A stretch of DNA of 64,000 bases from a virus. A program made the position numbers and the translations under genes. The DNA is taken from positions 1-64,000 of IMG/VR virus record IMGVR_UViG_3300008012_000023; one strand, given 5' to 3'. A model generated the notes under the pieces. The model was not told where the DNA came from and did not search any database. It saw nothing but the letters and a program-made list of their open reading frames with translations. Shown in pieces: positions 24,713 through 33,370 of the stretch. The first letter of the stretch is position 1. Each line of letters opens with the position of its first letter.

Positions 24713-25592
24713 GATCCTGAACTCCTTTGTTGACCCACACTCCCTGGCAAAACTTGAAAAATCTGCTTTCGTCCTCGCCATAATCTGCTATGGGTACGCC
24801 TAATCTCTGCCTCAGGCTGTTGCCATATTTTTTAATATCGTCTTCTGGTTGTATCTGTAGTTTGCCAAACAGGTCATTTAGATGTTCCAGACTGCTGATG
24901 CGTTTGACATCCATTCCCTTGATCACTGTCATCCAGCATCCGATACGGGCACCCAGCATGGCGTACATACCATGTTCCACATCTGCCCCCACGCTCATCC
25001 ACGTGGTCAGTGTTCTAAGATTGGTTGGCTGTATATTTTTCACGAACTGCGATGGAGAAATCACTTTGCCCCTGTCCAGGCTCATCTTGACACCTTCCCT
25101 GTATCCTGCGACAAAGGCCTGTTGTGGAGAACTGTTTATCACGGTGTCAGAGTAGACGTTGTGTAAATTCTCGTGTGGCACTCCCCAACAGAAGTCGATG
25201 TCGTTCTGCTCGTTGTCCGAATTTTCGTGTGTCTTCATGGAAAGACAGGTGTCTTTGTGCCAACCCACCAGGCCACCGTTGCCGTATACCAGGCCATTCA
25301 CGCTGTTCCTGGCACGCCATCTGTGTACCGCTTTGGGATCGGTCTTTGCGAAATCTAGTGTTTCCATCAAAAATTTTGGGTCTATGACGTTGTCACCGTC
25401 CACGCTAATGAAGAAGTCGGTCTCCGCCAGTTCTGCCGCGGCCTTGTGTGCCGAATCGAATCCAACAACACCATCAACACGCTTGGCCCATGGCACCTTG
25501 TCCAGTAGGTCCGCCCAGTTCTCTTCCTTGTTGGGCTCTCGGAAACTTATGAACACAAAATCCAGATCGCTTGTCCTCATTCTGCCTTCCAT
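24699..25592 (-). CDS. Family 2-like glycosyltransferase, high G+C
   Basis: 297 aa. LDFVFISFREPNKEENW begins the nucleotide-sugar domain, GVVGFDSAHKAAAELAETDF is the region before the DxD, and FISVDGDNVIDPKF holds D65/D67, a clear metal-binding DxD. GNGGLVGWHKDTC fits the acceptor loop. AAGGAGG six bases before ATG 25592 supports this start; an alternative ATG at 25580 would give the ATGA coupling with the preceding gene. Base composition is markedly G+C-rich like the next gene, unlike the other two glycosyltransferases upstream. Confidence 0.78.
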   Translation of the reverse strand: MEGRMRTSDLDFVFISFREPNKEENWADLLDKVPWAKRVDGVVGFDSAHKAAAELAETDFFISVDGDNVIDPKFLMETLDFAKTDPKAVHRWRARNSVNGLVYGNGGLVGWHKDTCLSMKTHENSDNEQNDIDFCWGVPHENLHNVYSDTVINSSPQQAFVAGYREGVKMSLDRGKVISPSQFVKNIQPTNLRTLTTWMSVGADVEHGMYAMLGARIGCWMTVIKGMDVKRISSLEHLNDLFGKLQIQPEDDIKKYGNSLRQRLGVPIADYGEDESRFFKFCQGVWVNKGVQDREYQ

Positions 25593-25864
25593 TTGTATCC
25601 TCCTTGCCCGTTAGATTTTACCCAATAGGGATTTCTCGAAAAGAAAATATAACCCTTGTCGTCTTTGTGTAGCAACGGATATCTAACCGATTTGGGTTTC
25701 TTCAACTGTATAACCGAATCTTTCACGAAGTACTTGTCCTCGCCATTTTTTATAATTTCAATTTTTTTCTCAAGGCTGACTTCGTGTTGCCTGCCTTGTA
25801 TGGTAACAAAATGACGTTTGCTCTTTTTACTCCTGTTGTTTAATGCTTCAAAAAATCCTGGCAT
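25577..25864 (-). CDS. Small basic phage protein, unknown
   Basis: 95 aa, overlapping both neighbours. The sequence is very basic (RSKKSKRHF) with a beta-rich C-terminal part (GYIFFSRNPYWVKSNGQGGYKW). I recognise no domain. It sits between two glycosyltransferases. A role as adaptor, or as a substrate carrying the Ser/Asn/Lys residues that a glycosyltransferase or radical SAM enzyme could modify, cannot be excluded and is untested. Its G+C is low, in contrast to the next gene. Confidence 0.6.
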   Translation of the reverse strand: MPGFFEALNNRSKKSKRHFVTIQGRQHEVSLEKKIEIIKNGEDKYFVKDSVIQLKKPKSVRYPLLHKDDKGYIFFSRNPYWVKSNGQGGYKWKAE

Positions 25865-26642
25865 TTAATTGCTCCATTGTTTTTTTGTGATGATAGTGCC
25901 ATATTCCACACAGCCTGTGACTTCCAACATATAGGTCATTATTGATCAACATAGGATTCAAATATTCATTGTTGTCAATGGAATGCCTGATACCGTTTAT
26001 GAGATTTTTGTTGTGTACAATCTTGAACCAGTCAAATTCAACGTGGTGTTCATCCAATGGGTCAAGCATTTTGTACGCCAAAGCATATACCTCGTCGGTA
26101 GTGGGACTATCGTTGTCGCAACCCACTAGACATTCTTCTCTGATTGTGTTCCAGTTTTTTGTTATGGCTCCGCACAGTTTATAAAAATTTTCTGCCAGTT
26201 TGCTTTTTCTAAAATAGGTAAGGCAGTTGTAGATGTTGGGCAAAGAGTTGCGTCTGAACAATTCTCTGTAATGCTTGTCCACCACTTCCTCGCCTTTGTA
26301 GTTCAAACAATTCCTGCTTGTCACCATATCGTGCCGACATAGATAATTCCACCACCAATCTATATTGCCACACACAACCATGTCCGCCTCCAATTTTATG
26401 CTATGAGTAAACGGCGACAGGCCAAATATCCTGTGTTCATTGTTGAAGGCCAGATGTGAAGGATTTTTCATAGTGACCACGTAATCAAAATATTTGTCGT
26501 GTTGTATTTTCTTGTCTGTGATCACGCAGATCTTGTTGATACTGTTGTGCTTTTTGATGCTTTCTGCTAGTTTCCTACTGAGATCGATATAGTCAACACT
26601 GTCGGTGTTGGTTGCGAACCAAATAAAACCTTTATCGGCCAT
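25848..26642 (-). CDS. GT-A nucleotide-diphospho-sugar transferase-like protein
   Basis: 264 aa. FIWFATNTDSVDYIDLSRKL and NKICVITDKK begin the Rossmann-like domain. HSIKLEADMVVCGNIDWWW contains E85-A-D87 at the place of the DxD motif. A LLVGCDND segment and HLVEFDWF-like region follow. It resembles GT8-like enzymes and its upstream neighbour (26,632-27,396), so the two are probably an old duplication. Cytoplasmic, no membrane segment. Sugar and acceptor unknown. Confidence 0.65.
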   Translation of the reverse strand: MADKGFIWFATNTDSVDYIDLSRKLAESIKKHNSINKICVITDKKIQHDKYFDYVVTMKNPSHLAFNNEHRIFGLSPFTHSIKLEADMVVCGNIDWWWNYLCRHDMVTSRNCLNYKGEEVVDKHYRELFRRNSLPNIYNCLTYFRKSKLAENFYKLCGAITKNWNTIREECLVGCDNDSPTTDEVYALAYKMLDPLDEHHVEFDWFKIVHNKNLINGIRHSIDNNEYLNPMLINNDLYVGSHRLCGIWHYHHKKTMEQLNARIF

Positions 26643-27396
26643 TTACAAACTCCTTGTCCAATAGATGCACATCGATTCCCTGCAGGTAACCTACCCTTTT
26701 GTCATATCTGAACATCAGTCCAGAATCATCTATGTCCAACACGTCGTACTCGTGCGGCAACATAAACATAGGCGCAGGTATAAAATTTTCCACAGGGATC
26801 ATTCCATTCATCTGATGCAGGGCCACCGCGAAAGCAAAGTCGTTCCTGTAATTCCTATGTCTGATCCTGTACAAATTTCTGTAGTGTTCATAATTTTGTT
26901 GTATGTGTTTGACAAGTGCGAAAATCCTCTCCGTGCGTTCACACTTCCTAAAAATAATCACCGTAGCCCAAACTATAGGCAGTACCGATTCATTGGTACC
27001 CAATATTACATTTTTTCCTGTGATATCCAGAACTTTGTCGTGTACCAGAAAATCATAGTCGGTATCCAGATACTTGAGGAGATTATCACTGAAACAAAAA
27101 TAATCTATGTCCATGAGGATAGTTTGGTCATAAGGACTATGGGATAACGCATTCACCCTTTCAAGGTTGTGCCATGAAATATTTTTTCCACGATAATATC
27201 TTGTGTTGCCTTTTCTATTTTCGATAATCCTAAATCCAACATCAAGATGTTTAACAAAATTGTGCGTTTCACTATTTGTTACCACAGTTATGGGTAACTT
27301 TAGAAAAGTTTCAATTTGTCTCACACATTTGATAAGGAATCTATGATATTTCACCTCGTCGGTGTCAAAGCAATACAACAACACACCCTTGGTCAT
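26632..27396 (-). CDS. GT-A glycosyltransferase-like protein with DxD
   Basis: 254 aa. GVLLYCFDTDEVKYHRFLIK and LPITVVTNSETH form the first strands, and YDQTILMDIDYFCFSDNL carries D96/D98, a proper DxD. WATVIIFRKCERTERIF and NDFAFAVALHQMNG are the later GT8-like elements. It is the first glycosyltransferase of the cassette, starting immediately after the 27,397-27,708 gene with no gap. Likely expressed from the promoter at 27,743-27,715 and, if read-through occurs, from late tail transcripts. Confidence 0.7.
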   Translation of the reverse strand: MTKGVLLYCFDTDEVKYHRFLIKCVRQIETFLKLPITVVTNSETHNFVKHLDVGFRIIENRKGNTRYYRGKNISWHNLERVNALSHSPYDQTILMDIDYFCFSDNLLKYLDTDYDFLVHDKVLDITGKNVILGTNESVLPIVWATVIIFRKCERTERIFALVKHIQQNYEHYRNLYRIRHRNYRNDFAFAVALHQMNGMIPVENFIPAPMFMLPHEYDVLDIDDSGLMFRYDKRVGYLQGIDVHLLDKEFVNGR

Positions 27397-27708
27397 CTAT
27401 CTTCTCTTCAGTTGTTCAAGAAGTTTACGGTATGCGTTGAGACTTTCTTGATTTTTTTGTATTAAAATTTCAAGGAAATTGTCAGGATTTTCTATTTGGC
27501 AGGGATTTTGGTTCGTGTCAAGTATTGTAAAGGTCTCGGAATATGATTTAAGTGTGCTGACTAGATTGATAGTTTCTGCATCCGCTTTGAATAGTTTTCC
27601 ATTGTAGGCAAATATCTGGTTTGCTCTGCATTTTTCCAACGCATTTTTCTTGGTCAGCGCCAGATCATGAGCGAGGTCAGAATACTCTTTAATTTTGCCA
27701 ATATCCAT
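27397..27708 (-). CDS. Conserved marine phage small protein heading the accessory cassette
   Basis: 103 aa, all helical, with the distinctive block LALTKKNALEKCRANQIFAYNGKLFKADAETINLVSTL that I recall as a conserved hypothetical of marine T4-like phages. LEILIQKNQESLNAYRKLLEQL is a probable coiled coil. No catalytic motif. The start codon is six bases behind a TATAAT box with no ribosome site, so the mRNA is predicted to be leaderless. It is the first gene after the tail fibre operon. Confidence 0.72.
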   Translation of the reverse strand: MDIGKIKEYSDLAHDLALTKKNALEKCRANQIFAYNGKLFKADAETINLVSTLKSYSETFTILDTNQNPCQIENPDNFLEILIQKNQESLNAYRKLLEQLKRR

Positions 27709-27714
27709 AACAGT

Positions 27715-27743
27715 ATTATAACACTAATTATGGATTTTCTCAA
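27715..27743 (-). promoter_or_regulatory. Early sigma-70-like promoter of the accessory cassette, leaderless geometry
   Basis: On the minus strand, TTGAGA (27743-27738), 17-bp spacer, TATAAT (27720-27715). The ATG starts at 27708, six bases after the box. It is the only promoter I can support for the 16 kb minus-strand cassette. No terminator hairpin separates it from the tail fibre operon that ends at 27756. Confidence 0.72.
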
Positions 27744-27755
27744 CCTGTGGAAAAA

Positions 27756-28742
27756 TTAATCTGCGTTGTTAGTTGTGTTGGAAACTGAAGCAACCACAAC
27801 ATTTGTATATACTGTTGAAAGTCCTTCTGCTGTTGTTGGATCCACTGTATGGAAAGCAAAATCAGTTGGGCCGATTGCCTCTTCCTCTACCGCAATACCA
27901 TCAACGTTGTTGGATGTGTAGTCAGCAGTGACGCCATCGTTCTGTAGTGCAGAACATTTTACCGTTACGACTTCACCGTTGTTGTTCCTGCCATCTGCGT
28001 GAGCAGTTGACACTTTCGCCTCTATCTTGATAGCGATGTTTCCTGAATATGTTCCTGAGTCTTCAGTCAGTTCTAAAAGTGTTGTGTAACTAGTACCCAA
28101 ATCGTAATAGCCATTTGCCAGACCGTTTGTTGTAACAGTTTCACCAGACCCTGATCTTGTTGACACTTTTGAACCAATGTCGAAATTTCCCAAGGCACTG
28201 ATCAAAGCACTCATTGATGTGTCTTTGGCTGTGCTGTTTGTTGCCGTGTTTGTTAATTTGATTCTAAGTTTACCACCTGCGTTGAAGAACCATCTTGCTT
28301 CATCTCCACCATCAAATGTGTAACTTGCCTCGACAACGTGTGATGTATCGAACGGTCCTGTTGCCGCTAATGAAAGATCTTCAGAACCTTCAGACACTGC
28401 TGTGGCGCTTGTAGATCCACCACCCACTGATGTGGACAATGTGGCTAGATCGGTTGCCAGTGCCGCAATGGCCTGTACCGTGTCGCCCGCTGATCTCTGT
28501 GCTGTTGAAGTTAAACTGTCGTTTGTGTGATTGGCAGTGTTGTCCATTGCCGTGAATAATGAATTCCATTGTGACGCAGTGATCGAGTCGCCGGCTGTGA
28601 CTGTGGCTACCGCAGTTTGTCCTAGTCCCTGGTCACCATCACCAGTTCCGATAATATGGTTGATGCCATATGGTGAACTTGAACTGTTCACAAAATTGTT
28701 GTATTCGTCATCTAGTATTGTGTCACCTGCTGTATATGCCAT
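27756..28742 (-). CDS. Virion structural protein, tail fibre-associated
   Basis: 328 aa, rich in Ser, Thr, Ala and Gly with few charged patches, as in trimeric fibres. The N-terminus AGDTILDDEYNNFVNSSSSPYGINHIIGTGDGDQGLGQ followed by VTAGDSITASQWNSL is a pattern of structural proteins in marine T4-like phages. The C-terminal part is beta-rich. AGGAG lies about 12 bases before the ATG. It is the last gene of the late module. Position after the fibres suggests a fibre, adhesin or capsid-decoration role; this is not settled. Confidence 0.65.
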   Translation of the reverse strand: MAYTAGDTILDDEYNNFVNSSSSPYGINHIIGTGDGDQGLGQTAVATVTAGDSITASQWNSLFTAMDNTANHTNDSLTSTAQRSAGDTVQAIAALATDLATLSTSVGGGSTSATAVSEGSEDLSLAATGPFDTSHVVEASYTFDGGDEARWFFNAGGKLRIKLTNTATNSTAKDTSMSALISALGNFDIGSKVSTRSGSGETVTTNGLANGYYDLGTSYTTLLELTEDSGTYSGNIAIKIEAKVSTAHADGRNNNGEVVTVKCSALQNDGVTADYTSNNVDGIAVEEEAIGPTDFAFHTVDPTTAEGLSTVYTNVVVASVSNTTNNAD

Positions 28743-28746
28743 AAAT

Positions 28747-30306
28747 TTATTTAACTCCTATCACGCATTCGTGTAATTCTGTTTGTTGTGTGTATTTAGC
28801 CTTGAGCAACCTTCCTAGGGTGTTAAAAGCGGTACATTCCTCAAGATTTGCCACCATGGCTTCGCCATTTCCGGCGCTTACTAAACGGTCACCTGCTTTG
28901 CCCGTGCCTTTGATTTTGACCCTTACACGCCCTTTGAGTGCTATCATTGGATGTGAGTCATCATTTCCGGCGTCTTTGTTCATCAAAAATGCCGGTGCTT
29001 CGGACACCACGCCAAACACAGCGTCGTCTAATGCTTTGACGCATTTAGTAATTTCTTTATCACCGCCCAATATGACAACATCTCCCGCTTCAAGTGGCGT
29101 GTCAGTTTCGTATCTTTCTGCTAGGTCGGCATATTGTGCCGCTGTCGATGTTGCGTGAACTATGTTTGCTCTAATGTCCACCAATGTAGCGGCGGATAAT
29201 TCGTCATCACCACCACCTGATTTAAATGCTGTCCAGGCACCACCGGCGTTGCCGTAGATTGTGGTTCCGTCGTCTGCGAATGTTTCATCCCATACCCAGT
29301 ATAGATCCTGTTCAGTGGCAGATGACGTCCTACCTCTGTTTACTTTCATACCCGTGTAATTTGGCATTCCAGCCGCTGTTGAAATATTTCTGTTCAGTTC
29401 AATTATGTTATCTTCTATGGAAAGGTTTGAAGTGTTGACAGTTGTTGTTGTTCCCTGTACTTCTAGATTGCCTTTCACTTTGACTGTGCCGGTACCTGTG
29501 GGGTCTATTATTATGTCTCCACCACTGTTGATGTTTTGTAATGTGACGTCACTACCGCTTACGGTAATAGTGAAATCTGAACCAGCACCCACAGTCAATC
29601 CGGAGTCGTTCAATACTCCCAAACTACCTGTAGTGGTATCATTGGCATTTGACACCAAGAAACTGGCACTGCTGTTTCCACCAAGTGCATCTGAATCGGT
29701 TGATGTGCCTGTCAACTTGTTGGACGCCACCGCCGTTGATAAATTGATACCTTGACTTATCGTGGCAAATCCTGAAATTGCTGTACCTGGAGTGAATGCC
29801 TCTCCACTTACGATTGCCACCACCGTGTCGTTGGTTACAAATTTAAGTATGGATTTATTGACTCCAACATTGTCTGCGATTGTTTCGCTGACCACTTGTG
29901 TCACTCCCGAACCTGCCACTGTGGTTGGTCCTATCAGTGTCCATGCAGTTCCGTTGTAGACGTACAACTGGTTGTTGGTTGTGTCGAACCATGTGTCACC
30001 TGTGTTGGCATTTGTCGGGGACGTTGATGAATTAGTGCTGGAACCTACCGGTTTCCATTTTGATCCATTCCATACGTTGATTTGATTGGATAATGAATCA
30101 TACCACAACTGGCCTTTTTGTTTGTTTTGTGGTGACGAAGTGTTTGCGAAGTTTTCTAGTAATTTTACTAGGTTTTCATTAAGCCTTTCTCCAAAGCCGG
30201 CGTATCCTTTACCAAAAAGTGTAAGGTCTGTAGTGGTCGTGTCGATCGTGCCATCGGCCAAAGTGACCAGTGTTGTTCCAAAAGTGTTGTTAATGGTATA
30301 CGCCAT
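28747..30306 (-). CDS. Tail fibre protein (paralogue A) with C-terminal chaperone-like domain
   Basis: 519 aa. The N-terminal module (TDLTLFGKGYAGFGERLNEN to WYDSLSNQINVWNGSKWKP) is shared with two further proteins encoded at 31,921 and 33,371 and probably attaches to the baseplate. A beta-rich shaft has repeated G-x-x-T/S steps. The C-terminal 130 residues begin QYADLAERYETDTPLEAGDV, followed by GVVSEAPAFLM and ALKGRVRVKIKG, resembling the Peptidase_G2-type intramolecular chaperone of other fibres. It is probably a host-range protein. Confidence 0.78.
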   Translation of the reverse strand: MAYTINNTFGTTLVTLADGTIDTTTTDLTLFGKGYAGFGERLNENLVKLLENFANTSSPQNKQKGQLWYDSLSNQINVWNGSKWKPVGSSTNSSTSPTNANTGDTWFDTTNNQLYVYNGTAWTLIGPTTVAGSGVTQVVSETIADNVGVNKSILKFVTNDTVVAIVSGEAFTPGTAISGFATISQGINLSTAVASNKLTGTSTDSDALGGNSSASFLVSNANDTTTGSLGVLNDSGLTVGAGSDFTITVSGSDVTLQNINSGGDIIIDPTGTGTVKVKGNLEVQGTTTTVNTSNLSIEDNIIELNRNISTAAGMPNYTGMKVNRGRTSSATEQDLYWVWDETFADDGTTIYGNAGGAWTAFKSGGGDDELSAATLVDIRANIVHATSTAAQYADLAERYETDTPLEAGDVVILGGDKEITKCVKALDDAVFGVVSEAPAFLMNKDAGNDDSHPMIALKGRVRVKIKGTGKAGDRLVSAGNGEAMVANLEECTAFNTLGRLLKAKYTQQTELHECVIGVK

Positions 30307-30310
30307 AATA

Positions 30311-30490
30311 TTAGTTTGGTGCGTTATCTCTAACGTGCACCAAGAAACTTACATCTCCAAGTAATTTTATCAAAATTTCTGCTCTCTCAGGAGTCAACAT
30401 TTCATCCAATTCGGCAATCTCTTCCGAAGATAAAACAGATTGATAATTGGCATTTATGTAATCTGCCACGTTTTGTTTAGTTGTTGCCAT
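30311..30490 (-). CDS. 59-aa acidic helical protein between fibre genes
   Basis: Too short for a 60-residue cut-off but well supported: ATG 30490 has AAAGGAGC about six bases upstream on the minus strand, and the stop at 30313-30311 is five bases before the next gene. The product is helical (NVADYINANYQSVL, SSEEIAELDEMLTPERAEILIKLLG) and acidic. Without it a 200-base hole would remain in an otherwise gapless operon. A fibre-assembly chaperone would fit the position, but that is inference. Confidence 0.62.
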   Translation of the reverse strand: MATTKQNVADYINANYQSVLSSEEIAELDEMLTPERAEILIKLLGDVSFLVHVRDNAPN

Positions 30491-30510
30491 TCTTGCTCCT
30501 TTTTTACTAT

Positions 30511-31917
30511 TTAATTGATGTCGGGATCATAAATCTCCAACCATTTTCCAAATCTTTGTTCTACAAACGGTCTTACTATCACACCCACAGTCCAACAGAA
30601 ACTTTCACCAATCAATCTTGTGAAAATTCCCAAAATATCTCTCTTTTTCTTGACTCCCATGGCATATGCCAACTCGTTTGCTCTTGCTTGGGCCAATGCC
30701 CTTATAACTCTTATGACTAATTTACCAAATTTGCTGTTGTTTTTATCGGCTTTGGTCATGTAATTGACCAACGGCACTGCCCAGAACCAATATCCTATTT
30801 TGGTATTTCTTGAAATGTATTTCACACTGTACTCTGTGTCAACCCGCAGATCTTCTGCTGAGAACATTCCTTTGTTCTGTAACCAAGTACAGATCACACG
30901 TCCGCCACCACCACCGCCGCCACCTGATCCTGGTGTGCCCGAACTAGATCCGCCCGAAGAATCTCCAAACCCGGCCGCTGTTGATGTGAACGTTACTCCT
31001 GAATTGAACAATGCTTTCCATACTCCGCCGACCTTATAGTAGGCCGCTGTAATATTTTTCCATGCTCCGCTAACTTTGTATTTGATTGTGTTAATATTTT
31101 TCCAATCTCCTGAAACTTTATATTTTGCCTGTACACTGATGTTCAAAACAATTACCGCTTTTCCGTTACCGCCTGTGCTTCCAGCACTGCCACCCACCGC
31201 AATTCCTGATGAATAGAAACCAGATCCTGTTCCTGATGGTGTTGTTCCTGAACCTGCGGCTCCTGTTCCGCCTAATGGTACAAGGTTAGAACCCGAATAT
31301 CCTCCAGTACCTCCATTATCTCCTGAACCACCGTTACCGCCACGGCCTCCGTCATCACCGCCACCACCGGCACCACCACCTCCACCGTCACCGGTATGAT
31401 TGGCTCCGTTCTCTCCCAGTGTACCTGGAGAATTTGATGTTGCTGAATTGCTATTGATTCCGGCACTACCTGCTGAGTCACGACCGTCACCTGCACCACC
31501 GCCACCGCCCGCGGCAATGGCTATTTCGCCACCATTGATAGTGACAACAGTGGCTCCTCCGCCACCGCCTCCAGAACCTGATGATCCTCGAGGACCAGAT
31601 GTTCCACCTGCTCCGCCTGAATAACCTGTTAAACTTTTTCCGTTGCCTCCACCTGGTGCTGATCCTCCACCGGTACCTCCTGCTCCACCGCCGCCCACAG
31701 CGACTTTTAAAATTTTGCCTATATGAGAAGTCATGTCTATGCTGGTTGCTGTGACATATCCTCCAGAAGCACCGACACGACCAGGACCCCCTTGGTCACC
31801 ACCGCCACCGCCTCCGGCGCCACCCCAAAGGTGTACGTCCATAGAAGTAGTTCCTGGCGGAATTGTTAATACTTGAGTAGTACCTGTGTACGTGAAAGTT
31901 TTTGTAATGGTAGGCAT
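30511..31917 (-). CDS. Glycine-rich tail adhesin
   Basis: 468 aa. Residues about 30-250 are a polyglycine-rich region with runs such as GGAGGGGGGDQGGPG, like T-even gp38-type adhesins whose Gly-rich loops bind host receptors. Three near-repeats follow (YKVSGDWKNI, YKVSGAWKNI, YKVGGVWKAL, about 259-303). The C-terminal 130 residues (CTWLQNKGMFSAEDLRVDTE, GYWFWAVPLVNYM) form a separate helical domain seen at the ends of several marine phage tail proteins. GGGAGG lies seven bases before the ATG. It likely determines host recognition. Confidence 0.78.
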   Translation of the reverse strand: MPTITKTFTYTGTTQVLTIPPGTTSMDVHLWGGAGGGGGGDQGGPGRVGASGGYVTATSIDMTSHIGKILKVAVGGGGAGGTGGGSAPGGGNGKSLTGYSGGAGGTSGPRGSSGSGGGGGGATVVTINGGEIAIAAGGGGGAGDGRDSAGSAGINSNSATSNSPGTLGENGANHTGDGGGGGAGGGGDDGGRGGNGGSGDNGGTGGYSGSNLVPLGGTGAAGSGTTPSGTGSGFYSSGIAVGGSAGSTGGNGKAVIVLNISVQAKYKVSGDWKNINTIKYKVSGAWKNITAAYYKVGGVWKALFNSGVTFTSTAAGFGDSSGGSSSGTPGSGGGGGGGGRVICTWLQNKGMFSAEDLRVDTEYSVKYISRNTKIGYWFWAVPLVNYMTKADKNNSKFGKLVIRVIRALAQARANELAYAMGVKKKRDILGIFTRLIGESFCWTVGVIVRPFVEQRFGKWLEIYDPDIN

Positions 31918-31920
31918 TGG

Positions 31921-33360
31921 TTACGCCTCCCTAACGAACCAAAAGTCCCCATCGCTTCCGTCCCCAGATGTTGGTTCTGAAGTGGAAACGGTCTTAGCAG
32001 ATGAGCCCCATTTTGGTTGCTCACTGTTGATTAAGTTTACTACTGCGCCTGTTGTTGGTAAGTCTGTAACAGTAGTATTTGATGTTGTAATACTGCCAAC
32101 AGCCGGTAAGGTGAAATATGTTGCGGTAACTCTTCCATTTGAATCTGTTTTCAAAACTTTTTCTTTGTTAGAATCTCCGTCTGTTGTGGCATCCGACAAA
32201 GTTATGATTTGGGAGTATACTCCGTTTTCTCCTGCTACCCAATCGTTCTCTGATACGTCATAAAACAATCTAGCATCATCTGTGTCTGTAGTTTCAACAA
32301 TGATTCCAGCGTCTGCTTCCGAATTTCCTGAATTCAATTTAATGAAAGCATTTTCGATAAGATTGATTGCCGATGATAATTGTGTGTATTCTCCTGTTAC
32401 ACTCAAATTACCTGTAATTTTTACGTTACCTGTCACTTCTAATGGCACTGTAGGACTTGCTGTGAATATACCAATTCTAGAATTTGCCGCATCAATTTTG
32501 ATAGGTGTCACTGTTGATCCACCATCATTGACCGTGAAACTCAAATCTTTGTCTTGTCTAGTTTGTGCTATCGTGATATCTCCAGAACTTGCCGTAATTG
32601 TTAGTTCTTGTTCGTCACCTATTATTACACCAGCATCTGCGTCAACAGTGATCGCTCCCACTGTGGTCTGGGCAGTGTCTTTCCTCATGAAATTACCGCC
32701 TGCTATCACACTGGCACTGGTGTTTGACGTGCCAGAGATGTTTACGTTAGATGTTGTAGTTGTTGAACCACTGAATGTGGCACCTAGTGTTGAATTAAGA
32801 TTGAAACCAGCACCTATTGTGCTGAAACCTGTGATTGCCACTTGAGGAGTAAAAGATTCTTTAGATAGGATCGCTGTCCTTGTGTTGGCCACATACATTG
32901 ATGAAATAACTTTGGCATTACCGCCCGAGTCATTTATGGATTCTATTTTCCAACCTGAGAGTGTTTGGCCTTTTGTGTAGACCGGACCCACTAACACCCA
33001 GGCAGAGCCTGTGTAAATGTATACCTGATCGTCATCTGTGTCGTGCCATATGTCACCGGCACTAGGTGATGTTGGTTGTGCTGACTGAGATTTAGCACCT
33101 CCGGTTGGTTTGAAACTTGTGCCATCGTATACCTTCAACTGAAGAGTCGAGGTGTCGAACCATAATTCTCCATCCAACGGAGCAGTAGGTGCCGAACTTG
33201 ATGCTGAATTTTCTAGTAACTTGACGAGGTTTTCGTTTAGGCCTTCACCAAATCCCGAATATGATTTTCCGAACAACTGTAAAGAAGTGGTGTTATCCAC
33301 TGTACCATCAGTGATTGTGGTGATTGCTGTGCCTCTTGTGTTGTTAATTACGTACGCCAT
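31921..33360 (-). CDS. Tail fibre protein (paralogue B)
   Basis: 479 aa. It shares the N-terminal attachment module with paralogues A and C (TSLQLFGKSYSGFGEGLNEN, WFDTSTLQLKVYDGTSFKP, DIWHDTDDDQVYIYTGSAW). The shaft continues with ADAGVIIGDEQELTITASSG and VPLEVTGNVKITGNLSVTGE, the latter typical of trimeric beta-structured fibres. Unlike A and C it lacks the YADLAE chaperone-like C-terminus and ends in a short PTSGDGSDGDFWFVREA tail. It therefore either folds without that domain or is trimmed differently. Confidence 0.76.
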   Translation of the reverse strand: MAYVINNTRGTAITTITDGTVDNTTSLQLFGKSYSGFGEGLNENLVKLLENSASSSAPTAPLDGELWFDTSTLQLKVYDGTSFKPTGGAKSQSAQPTSPSAGDIWHDTDDDQVYIYTGSAWVLVGPVYTKGQTLSGWKIESINDSGGNAKVISSMYVANTRTAILSKESFTPQVAITGFSTIGAGFNLNSTLGATFSGSTTTTSNVNISGTSNTSASVIAGGNFMRKDTAQTTVGAITVDADAGVIIGDEQELTITASSGDITIAQTRQDKDLSFTVNDGGSTVTPIKIDAANSRIGIFTASPTVPLEVTGNVKITGNLSVTGEYTQLSSAINLIENAFIKLNSGNSEADAGIIVETTDTDDARLFYDVSENDWVAGENGVYSQIITLSDATTDGDSNKEKVLKTDSNGRVTATYFTLPAVGSITTSNTTVTDLPTTGAVVNLINSEQPKWGSSAKTVSTSEPTSGDGSDGDFWFVREA

Positions 33361-33370
33361 ATACCTATAT

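Noticed and set aside
24713-24781. ATG 24781 as start of radical SAM paralogue 5
   Set aside because: It would overlap the preceding gene by 83 bases; GTG 24712 has a good ribosome site and equals the N-terminal length of paralogue 4.
23627-25614. Many long plus-strand open frames opposite the high-G+C genes
   Set aside because: They mirror the codon pattern of the minus-strand radical SAM and glycosyltransferase genes. They lack ribosome sites and recognisable domains, and arise because G+C-rich antisense frames have few stops.
31400-31624. Plus-strand Pro-rich ORF opposite the adhesin
   Set aside because: Proline codons are the complement of the adhesin's GGN glycine codons, so the ORF is a composition artefact.
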